Source of the DNA: Pelomyxa schiedti
Lineage: Eukaryota > Evosea > Pelobiontida > Pelomyxidae
Length of the DNA stretch: 27,074 nt
Direction of reading: 5' to 3'
Assembly: GCA_020536535.1 (NCBI GenBank)
Contig: JAHLWZ010001035.1
Location: forward strand, 1 to 27,074
In this document: positions 19,288 to 27,074 of the stretch, piece by piece
Position numbering within the stretch: position 1 is the first letter of the stretch
Layout of the letters: every line of letters begins with the position of its first letter
The notes under the pieces: model-generated
Database searches by the model: none
Seen by the model: the letters and a program-made list of their open reading frames with translations, nothing else
What the model was told of the DNA's origin: nothing
Position numbers and translations under genes: made by a program

Positions 19288-22200
19288 CTACCACTTGGCT
19301 TTTTTACATGAGCGTTTGTCGTGGCCGGTGCTGTGACACACAGAGCATTTCCTATCCTCTGAACTTCTTTTTGCAGGAACTAATGGAGAGTCATCAGTGC
19401 TGCTATTGTTACCATTCCATCGGCGATTGTTGTTGCTCTTCCCATAAGAAGAGGACGACGACGATGAGCCTGAACCTCGTCCACGGCCGCGTGAGTAGGA
19501 ATAAGAAGCCGATGATGAATTCTGATAACCTCTGCCTCTTCCTCCTGATGATTTCTCAGGACACGCGCTCGCAAAGTGGCCCGGCTGGTTGCAGTTGTAG
19601 CACAGGAGGGGCCCTCCTCGGCCAGAGCCGGAGCCGCCCCCGTTGCCGTTGCTGCTGTAGGGGGTGCGGCCACTTATGGGAACTCCGCTGGCTGCTTCGT
19701 CGGCCCAAATGAAGGTGCTGCAGGCCTGGTCCTCGCAGCGCCAGAATTCCCGGCCTTTGTTCTTGCCCTCTTTCTGAGTGACGCGTTTGATGCAGGGCAA
19801 TTGATGAAGCGGGCACATCGGCGCATCTGAGGAGTCGTCGTTGTCCGCGTGGGATGCTGTGGGAGCTACCCAGATTTGGTGTGATGCAGCGCAGCTGTTC
19901 CCGGTGTTGCTATTATGGGTGTCCGCGCCGTAGTTGTCATCATTATCAACAGGGACTTGGTCATCGGCTCCTTGATCAAAGGCAAATGCACTATCGTCGA
20001 GTGCACTTAGGTCAGCGGCACTTATATCTAATACACTTATATCTGAAACGCTTGTATCTGCGGAGTTGTCTAGTTGATATGGCTCCTATTACCAAGTTTG
20101 AGGAAAACCTAAAGGTCGTAAGATACATACATCTCGGCTGCAGCTGCTGGATGTGCTTGTAGAATTACTGGAAGTGCTTGGTGAAGTCCCAGAGGAATAT
20201 GCTTTGGCTGGGTGAAAAAGAGCAGAATTTTTGGATCCGGAACTGTTATTGTTGCCTCTCCAAAAAGTCTTGCAGCCTTCACACAAACTGTTTAAGACTC
20301 CATCACACCCTGCCACACAGGCAACAGAGTGAACGGGAACCCCTGGGGGAATGTGGTTTTTGTGGTATGTGATATCCAACCTCTGCACAGGGGGATGTGC
20401 GGCGGCGGCAGAAGTGCTCCCACCATGGCACACGTTTTCGGCATTGGTCACAGTAGCATTTGCTATTGCTCGTGGCAACCAAAGACTTGCTTTACACGTG
20501 GGATATTGCGTGCACCCCAAGTAAAACACTCCATCTTTGGTGGTTTTCAGTTGAATGTTTCCTGAGGGACACTGGGGGCATTTGCCAACAGGGGCCCTGT
20601 CGCGTTGTTATTTTGGATTTGGATAAATGGTATCTGACGGAGAGCAGTCTTACTTTTTGCCAGCAAGTTTACAAGTTGACTCAGAACACTGAAAACAAGG
20701 GAAGCCATTAGAACCACTTGTACAGCCGGCTGGTGGGTGATTCCTGCACCAAGGGCAAAACTGCCACAAATTGCCATCTTGCTTTGTTACTGACACTACC
20801 TGATTTATATGAGAAAGGAATGTAACCGGTTCGGCATTTACCTGAAACTGGCAGAGAGGGCACTTTGCCTCGTGGGGAGAAAGCTCCCCGTTTGATGGAC
20901 AGGGTAAATCAATCTTACATTTAGCACAGTGAATTGCTCTTTTAGTGTAGTTTCCACCCTCTCCGCTCAATAGAGATGTGGGACTGGCACACTTCCCACA
21001 CATTACGAACTTGGCCACAACAACGTTCATCTCAGATGATGAGGAATCGAAATATTTTCCCATGGCTTCATCAAGTTTGTGTGCAAGTGCAACAGCACGG
21101 TCAAACAATTTGGCATATCTTCCAACACAATCGTGAATAACGTCACTTTTAGTTCTTTCCCCACTGCTTATTCGAAGCATATCGGCTTCCATTTCAGCTC
21201 TGAGCATTGGGCGTGAAAAGTCAAATCCCATGGAGTCATATCCCTCAATTAATGCCACTCCAAGGTTAGTTGGTGCAAATCTTCCGTCTTGGCACATTTC
21301 CGCATATCCCCGTTCTTGAATTGTTTGAATGTGTGTGGCAATTGTGGCATCAGTTCCAATTCCATTTTTGTCCATCAGTGCAATAAGTTCGCTTTCAGTC
21401 AAGAGCTTAGGGGCACTCGTCTTACTTTCCTTCATTTCTAATGTATCCGGGATGAATCTTTCCCCACTGTGAAAAACTGGTAGAGACTTGTCGACCCACT
21501 TTTCATAGGGGTAAACTGCAAGATAATTTGGTTTAAGAACTGCCAAGCCCTCGCAGTGAAACTGTTCTCCTGCCAACTCTACAACAATGGAAGTCTCCAC
21601 TCCCTGCGCATCATCACTGCAGCATGCAAGGAAGTGGCGTGTAATGAATTCATAAACCCTTGCTTCTTCACCAGACAGAGAGTCACCACTTTTTGTGGGG
21701 TGAATGGGAGGATGTGCGTGATCATCCCCCTGGCCTGCTCGTGGGTGTCTGAATTCTCCATCAAGTAACTGGGACGAATATGCACCCCAGTGTTGTGCAG
21801 TAGACTGTTGCTGAAGCAGTGAATTGAAGTCGAACCCATCAGGGAATTTGCTGGTTTCTGTTCTAGGGTAGCTTATAAATCCTTTTTGATACAGTTCTTC
21901 CGCAATCTTCATGGCTTTTTCTGAAGATATATCTAGATAAAACGTAATAAGCCGTTAATAGAAACCCACCAAACTACTTACGTAGTTTCCGTGATACTTG
22001 TTTCTGTAGTTCAACAGTTGTTAAAGGAAGTGGCCTCCATTTCGATTTTGGCTTCGATTCCATATTCATTACAACTGCCACGCCACATCTCACACAGTCT
22101 TCGTAGATGGTGACACATGCTGCATGGTCAAACAACCTCACACGTGACCAGAGGAACTCAGCAACTTGTTTCCCAGATCCAGTGGCATTACCGTCACCGT

Positions 22201-23321
22201 CACTTGTTGCTGTACGGGTCACTGACATATGAATGGACCAAAATGTTTCTTCAATGAAGTTCTGAATCTGCCAATAGCGGTCTACCACAAAACCAAGTGT
22301 GGGAAACTGTGAAGGAAACGTTAGACTCATAGCCTAAGGAGGGATAAGGGCCTACTTGACAAGGTCCATAACTGTTTGACAAGGGAGAAAATAATGAGAA
22401 AAAAACCAAAGCAAGTTGTGACTAACCTGATAACACTGCTTGGCAATCCTGCAAAACTATTTTGAAGGCGTTTTGTTTGAAAGCGAGTAAATGCAGCTCC
22501 AATGCGCAAATCCACTTCCTGCCTAGCATCAACTGCCGCTGAGGCCTTTTCATCAGGCGAGGTCAACTTCTGTTTGTGCAACCTATGTGAGAGAAATGTT
22601 GCCGTAGGTGGCAGTAGAGCCAGCATGCAATGTGCGTTTGGGAAAGGGGAACTCTTACATTGCATGCATTCCGAATTTCTTGACCAACAAGAGAACTGAA
22701 GTGAGCACGGAAAACCTCAATTCTCCTATTTGCCTCGTGGCAGACTTGAACAACTTCCATGGCAATGTTTTCGCCCTCCCGATCACAGTCAAGCCACAAA
22801 ACAAGCCAGTCACACCTAGTCAAGGATTTTCTTAGTTCTTGTAGGAATCTCCCAGTTAATTTAGAGGCCGGGAAACCTTCTAGCCTGTTCTTGCAGGGTC
22901 CTCTTCAAGTCATTGTTGGACTCAGGAACATACTTAATCACAGGGGCCGAGAACAGTGCTGAAGGATCACAGCTGCTCCACTTCCGAAACTCGTCGGTGA
23001 AGTCACTTTCCATCAAATGACCACACACTGATGTAACAACACTGTCCACAACCTGGTGGTTTTTCCCACATTCCGTCAGTGCAACACAATAGCAAAGGAA
23101 AAATATCAATTAAAAAAACATAGAAAATAAAAAATTAAAAATTACTGTTGTTTATTTCCGTTTTTATTAGAACCCACCTCGTTTCTGAGCTTGTGTTGGA
23201 ATTCAAACAGAGAGTTGTACTTTGAGTGACCAGGCGACTTTGTCACCCCTCCACCACCCATAATTTTGGACAGCTCCACTGCCACTGACGGCTTTTCAGC
23301 GACGTGCAGCACTCGTACCAT
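19288..23321 (-). CDS. TOP3A: DNA topoisomerase III alpha with extended zinc-finger array
   Basis: Family role: type IA topoisomerase of the BLM/Sgs1-RMI1 complex dissolving double Holliday junctions. Nine in-frame exons on the minus strand: 23321-23178, 23052-22877, 22815-22659, 22569-22427, 22371-22356 (16 nt), 22306-21982, 21932-20654, 20596-20127 and 20069-19288, giving 1,163 residues (human 1,001). Toprim motifs VAEKPSVA and DCDREGEN (about residue 118), GAAFTRFQT, SYGPCQFPTLGF, SKPKSKWRPL, and the catalytic Tyr in ISYPRTET (about 342) are present, as are HPPIHPTK and GIGTDATIATHI. C-terminal zinc modules: CGKC...CAKC...CPLC...CPWCRNHPP...CFQC, a topoisomerase ribbon CPQC...FYLGCTQYPTC, a GRF finger (CPLHQLPC...GREFWRC...FIWADE), and two CX2CX4HX4C knuckles (CYNCNQPGHFASAC, CSVCHSTGHDKRSC). 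Between them is an Asp/Ser-rich linker with DIS repeats. The first C-terminal module recalls TOP3B. Confidence 0.95.
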
Positions 23322-23410
23322 TACCAGATGGCGTACGAAGTTCGAAAAATGAAAATTTTCTGTCTTGTAGATTTCAGGTCGAAGGAAAAAAATACAAAAT
23401 TTTTTTCTCT

Positions 23411-23538
23411 GGGTCTTTGGATCTTGCCATGTGGTGCTCCTCAGAGGCTGGAAACACCACGAAACGGTAGAACGTGTCTGGTCCAGATGTGGTCTTTCCA
23501 GCCTCTGAGCAGCATCACATGGCAAGATCCAAAGACCC
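23411..23538. repeat. 50-bp-arm inverted repeat (foldback)
   Basis: Arms 23411-23460 and 23489-23538 are reverse complements with 3 mismatches in 50 (offsets 24, 29 and 45 of the left arm), separated by a 28-bp loop. Both arms begin with GGGTCTTTGGATCTTGCCAT on their outer side. AT-rich runs (AATTTTTT-like) flank both ends in inverted orientation. It lies 90 bp upstream of the TOP3A ATG. Being internal and imperfect, it resembles a foldback/MITE relic or a hairpin-forming transcript source rather than a terminator. Confidence 0.9.
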
Positions 23539-23644
23539 AAAAAATTAAAAGTGTGAGACCCAAAATGAAGTGAGCCCTCGCAACACTTAGTTTCATTCGT
23601 TTTTTAAGAAGAGCTGTAACTCTCATTGTGGAAAAAAAAAAAAG

Positions 23645-24424
23645 AAACATCAACCACGTCTGGCACATGGAGAATATCTACGGTAACTGGCGTGCGAGAG
23701 ATAGAGCCAGGAGTGTTGGGAAATGAGTTGTATGTGTGTGGGGTGTTGCCCTCGTTTACCACGACACAAATTGAACAATGCTTCGAGAATGCTGGCTTTC
23801 GGTATCCATCATTGTTCCCACTCGTTATGCTGTAAAAATTGATTGATTGTCCAAGTCCTCTCTAAAAACAAGCTATTTGACAAATGGCACAGTGGAGTTA
23901 AAGCGCTATTGCCACGTCGATACTTCGATAGCCATGGCCTGTACCACTGCATTCTCCAGTTCCCATCTTGTGCTGATGCAAAGGCGGCGTTGATTAGAGA
24001 CTGTTTCTTCATCCAGACAAAGGCGCGCCCTTGGCGCCTTTCACTGAAGCCGAAGCCTGTCGTCACGGCCTACCTTGCGAGACTTGAGAAGCCCCAGCAT
24101 CCACATCAACAGCCCCAGCCACAGCAACCACAGAAACTGCCGTCTCAGCAGGCACAGGCACAGGCACAGCCGCAGCCGCAGCCCTTGAACCAAGACACGC
24201 CGTTCCAGCCGGGGCTTCAGGGTTACACAGAGTGGCAGCAAGCGTGGCTGTGGCACTGGTATAAATACTGCCGGGACCAGTTGCAGATCCTGTCGAACCC
24301 GGGAGGTACGACTTCTGTGACCAAGGACACCGACACCAATCCTGCCGCTGCATCAGCGCCACCAATACAATGGGATGCGTTTGCTCGTAGCATCAACCAG
24401 ATTATGGGACAAAAGATCATTTGA
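23645..24424 (+). CDS. RRM-like protein with Pro/Gln-rich tail, 5' end unresolved
   Basis: Two exons are supported, about 23645-23823 and 23873-24424, joined in frame across a 49-nt intron. The RRM-like core has LGNELYVCGVLPSFTTTQIE (strand 1 and helix 1), CFENAGFRYPS, then GLYHCILQFPSCADAKAAL (RNP1-like strand and helix 2) and CFFIQTKARPWRLSLKPKP. A long Gln/Pro-rich linker (about 24095-24195) precedes a C-terminal segment with WQQAWLWHWYKYCRDQLQIL and a helix-like FARSINQIMGQKII end. It is a paralogue of the gene at 2992-3527. The frame upstream of 23645 meets a stop without an ATG, so a first exon is missing or initiation is non-standard. It is divergent from TOP3A with the inverted repeat between them. 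Confidence 0.65.
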
Positions 24425-24599
24425 AAACAGTTTCCAATGAAGCACATGTTTGCAAAGTTCGGTGGCAAGCGGTTGGGAAGTAAAAAAAAAAAGGTGTCGG
24501 TGCCACCTTACTTTGATTATCCACTCCTGATTGGCTTTGTTGTTAGATACTTGTCACAACTTTTTCCGGACTCTGTGATAATCTATCATTGTATCTTAA
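24425..24599 (+). other. probable 3' UTR / spacer
   Basis: An ORF starting 12 bp after the preceding stop (ATG at 24437, 61 codons, basic Lys-rich start) overlaps the next gene's start. It shows no recognisable domain, and its spacing suggests 3' UTR rather than an independent gene. AT-rich tracts such as AAAAAAAAAAAGG near 24482 fit an untranslated region. Confidence 0.4.
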
Positions 24600-26349
24600 A
24601 TGTCGAAGAGAAGAAGCAGTAGGACTATAAGGAAGACTAACCCTAAGGAGGTTCAGATACCAGGTAATGATTTTTACTACTATATCCTCAAATAATGACT
24701 GTAGTGGACCCTGAACCTGTTAATCCAGGATTAGGGTCCCATGACATTTTTGTCATTTTATTTATTTATTTTTATTTCATGCCAATTGGTGTACAGGCCA
24801 GTTGGTGTCCAATTTTGGAATTAAGGCGTGACTCTCTTTTATTTTCACTGTTTCACATGACACAAGTTTAGTACGCGCTGCTGATACACAATGCAGGTGT
24901 GATACATTTCCCTCTCCCTCCTTTTGTCACCTGCCCACCTTAATGTGTTCTACAGACACCAACTCCGGCTCGCCGACTGTGATGTGATGGTGGCAAAGAG
25001 ATGGTACACCCCCGACATGACCTGCAATATTCTATCACCATCTATGCTCTGGGAACTCACCAAGACACTGCTGGATTGGTGGGAAGTATTGTTCTCTCCC
25101 CTACCTGACCAGCTACAAATAACCTCTGGCTTGCCAGGAAAATTGTTGGTCTGTTAAGTGCGCGTTGTGACTCTACTTCAAGGTACGATTGTTTTTCTCC
25201 TTTCCCCTTTTCTAATTGAATTATGCAGATAGGTGGGATTATTGCAGGGTTGACTGTGGGGCTGATTAGTGGAGCCTTTACCCATGTACACAGTTCCCAC
25301 ATTACACATAGGGCGACACCGCAGGTACATTTCCCTCTCCCTCACCCCACCTTAATGTGCACCACACGTTCCATCTCAATCCCTGCAGGCTTTTGGCAGT
25401 GCCCTTGGCGGCTATTGTCATGGACTTGGCAGAGAAGGTACCCTTCCATCTTCCGATTTGTATTTTCCTCCCAACCTCGATGCGAAGGTCCCTGATGTTG
25501 GTCAAGGGCACAGCTTGGTCTTGCCAGTGTTGGTGGTATTACTCAGGTCCGCATCTCTATTTTATTTCTATTTGATATAATCCTTTCTGTAGTTGACCTT
25601 GACCTATAACTTTGTCCACGAATTTTACTGCCTTCTGTATGGTACACAGTCAAGTGCGGCAGGATTTCTCCACGGTTCCCGTCAGGGAATATGAAGCATT
25701 GGCATGTTCCTCACTTTCCCATTCGTACTTGATTCGCATGTGTGGACGGAGGCGTCAAGCCTAATGTTGAACTTACCTGAGGTACGCTGTCACGGACCTA
25801 GCACATTGAGGTATATTCCATTCTTCCATTTGGATTTCATTCTAACTTAGTAACACAGGGAATCGAACAACAAAAGAACTTTGAGAGACGAACTAGATGA
25901 AGGAGCGGTACCCCCAAAACTGAGAGATTGATAGCAGCAGGCATGTACCCCTCCCACTTTTCTTCCTAAGTCTCATGTGTAGCACAGGTATCAGCTCCAC
26001 TGTTTCTTAGAGTTGCCAGCACCGTGAAGGAGCAGCCCATAGGTCTATTCCCCTGTTCCATTTATTTTGTGGCACAGAACCCATAGTCGCAGGTAATTTC
26101 CCGACCTTAATGCACCGGCACTCACTCTACAGCCCAGTCACCCTGGGGACACCCGCATATGCACTCCAGTGGCCTAGCACATCCGGCAGTGGTAACTCCT
26201 TCCCTCAGACTGTTGGTTCCAGCTTTATGCCAGACCAAGCAAGGCCTGTTCCTCTTTTATTTGTGGTCTGTCTAACTTGTGCCACAGATAATGCTGATCC
26301 ATCTGACAGTGCGAATAGCACATCCCAAAGACAACACCACTTTAAATAA
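24600..26349 (+). CDS. tentative multi-exon membrane protein with glycine-zipper helix
   Basis: Product not recognised. A plausible first exon (24600-24663) encodes MSKRRSSRTIRKTNPKEVQI before a GTAATG donor. Exons 24867-24896, 24956-25148, 25229-25324 and 25389-25437 join in frame and read LVRAADTQCRHQLRLADCDV, MVAKRWYTPDMTCNILSPSM, LWELTKTLLDWWEVLF, GKLLIGGIIAGLTVGLISGA, then HVHSSHITHRATPQ and AFGSALGGYCHGLGRE. The IGGIIAGLTVGLISGAF run is a likely transmembrane helix with small-residue spacing, followed by a second Gly-rich segment. Downstream, open segments such as LRDELDEGAVPPKLRD (about 25895), VSAPLFLRVASTVKEQPI (25989-26042) and a terminal SDSANSTSQRQHHFK with stop near 26349 look exonic. 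I could not chain all of them, so the model is partial, and exons between 24664 and 24866 are also unclear. Confidence 0.45.
24897..24955 (+). repeat. intron with recurrent sequence, copy 1
   Basis: This intron contains TACATTTCCCTCTCCCTC and CCCACCTTAATGTG, both repeated in the intron at 25325-25388 of the same gene. Confidence 0.7.
25325..25388 (+). repeat. intron with recurrent sequence, copy 2
   Basis: This intron begins GTACATTTCCCTCTCCCTC and contains CCCACCTTAATGTGCACC, matching copy 1 with a small gap between the blocks. A weaker third relative with CCGACCTTAATGCACC lies in the intron candidate at 26093-26132. Confidence 0.7.
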
Positions 26350-26647
26350 GAAAGGTATTTAAGCACCACTGAACTACTTCAATGTCATTTACATTCAGGA
26401 ACCACCACCACACCGGCGATCCGACGATCTCTGACACAACCACAACCAAACAATTACCACCCAGCAGCATTGACCACACCAATATTCTTGTAAAATTACT
26501 GAGGCCAGTGCATTTCAGTTTGGAACATAAAAACCCTTTAAATCGATTTTCGAGTTGTCATCAGTGACGTAAGAGTGACACAGACGTGGAACAAATCGGA
26601 CATAGACAAGAAAGAGAAAAGAGAAAAGAGTGAGGGAAGCTTCAAGG
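26350..26647. other. intergenic spacer
   Basis: This 298-bp stretch separates the membrane-protein model from the last gene. It carries the probable 3' UTR of the former and an A/G-rich leader before the ATG at 26648 (repeated GAAAAGAG units near 26610-26630). No gene or repeat is supported. Confidence 0.5.
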
Positions 26648-27074
26648 ATGCAAAACAACTACACATACCCACCAATGAACCAACAACAGCTGCAGCAACC
26701 GTTCTGCTACAGTCTCCCGGAGCCCACCACATCGTATCCCGCCCCGCCGGTGTTGAGCCCTCCAGCTCAGCCCGCGTCCGTATATGTGCCCCCGAGGAGG
26801 AAGGTCTTCGGCATTCGCCTCAGTAATCTGCCCGTAGGTTTGACAGCCCAACAGCTGTGCAATTTTTACAGGGCGTTAGATTGTGAGGTACCTCTGATAA
26901 TGATAATGACTTTCAATCGACATCCTATAGGTTTTGCAATCCCAAGTTGACGAGTCTGAGGGGAGGGTGGAGTTTGTTGATGAAGCTGCCTTGAGGCTGG
27001 CACTGAGTATGGAGAGGATTGTATGTGTCTACTTATTGATGCCACAGCGTTAAAACACTGTAGATGTTCTGGGG
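26648..27074 (+). CDS. RRM-like protein with Pro/Gln-rich N terminus (partial, runs off the window)
   Basis: Exon 1 (26648-26887) starts at an ATG in an A/G-rich leader and encodes a Tyr/Pro/Gln-rich N terminus (MQNNYTYPPMNQQQLQQPF). It is followed by KVFGIRLSNLPVGLTAQQLC, the first strand and helix of an RRM-like fold. A 43-nt intron leads to exon 2 (26931-27020) with GRVEFVDEAALRLALSMERI, the RNP1-like strand and second helix. A donor GTATGT follows at 27021 and the rest is outside the window. Order and spacing resemble the two other RRM-like genes, but sequence identity to them is low, so common descent is an inference. Confidence 0.6.

Noticed and set aside
23327-23573. Plus-strand ORF MAYEVRKMKIFCLVDF... 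across the inverted repeat
   Set aside because: It runs through both arms of the foldback, overlaps the TOP3A start on the other strand, and shows no domain.
24437-24622. 61-codon ORF after the second RRM-like gene
   Set aside because: No recognisable domain, close to the previous stop, and overlaps a better-supported start at 24600.
1-27074. tRNA, rRNA, CRISPR arrays, operons or bacterial ribosome-binding sites
   Set aside because: No cloverleaf, rRNA core, regular spaced repeats or intronless gene series was visible; all recognised genes are spliced and eukaryotic.

Overview
The window is nuclear DNA of an intron-dense, probably unicellular eukaryote. Every recognisable gene is cut into short exons by GT...AG introns, mostly about 40-110 nt, many ending in a T-rich tract plus CAG. 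The protein set is eukaryote-typical: Dnmt2/TRDMT1, an IGHMBP2/SMUBP-2 helicase with R3H and AN1 domains, topoisomerase III alpha with GRF and zinc knuckles, and a CBP/GTE-like bromodomain protein. I saw no prokaryotic operon, rRNA, tRNA, CRISPR or viral signal. I cannot name the lineage. Exon boundaries come from reading frame, splice dinucleotides and remembered family motifs, not from alignments or transcripts.

Layout. 1-986: 3' exons of an unrecognised plus-strand gene, a short Pro/Arg-Asp-rich ORF and a two-copy 32-bp direct repeat. 987-2771 (minus): complete Dnmt2 in nine exons. 2992-3527 (plus): small RRM-like gene with unresolved 5' end. 3728-8148 (plus): complete IGHMBP2-like helicase in about 24 exons. 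Three related copies of a short terminal-inverted-repeat element lie at 2794-2884, 3566-3636 and 3650-3711, around the starts of these genes. 8162-8387 (minus): doubtful small gene. 8808-11694 (plus): bromodomain protein. 12175-14455 (plus): protein ending in a Hint domain of the Vint type. 14801-19236 (plus): secreted heparinase II/III-like polysaccharide lyase with an internal LamG domain and a hydrophobic C-terminal tail. 19288-23321 (minus): TOP3A in nine exons including a 16-nt microexon. 23411-23538: 50-bp-arm inverted repeat upstream of TOP3A. 23645-24424 (plus): second RRM-like gene. 24600-26349 (plus): tentative multi-exon membrane protein. 26648-end (plus): third RRM-like gene, cut by the window edge.

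Functional view. Five recognised families act on nucleic acid or chromatin: tRNA-Asp cytosine methylation (Dnmt2), a translation/tRNA-linked helicase (IGHMBP2), double-Holliday-junction dissolution (TOP3A), acetyl-lysine reading (bromodomain) and RNA binding (three RRM-like genes). In eukaryotes this need not mean a joint pathway. The Hint protein and the extracellular lyase are adjacent and co-oriented. The most distinctive signals are the two foldback-type elements next to RRM-like genes, the Hint protein without a visible VWA partner, the LamG insertion in the lyase, the composite zinc array of TOP3A, the low-complexity insertion inside Dnmt2, and similar intron sequences within one gene.
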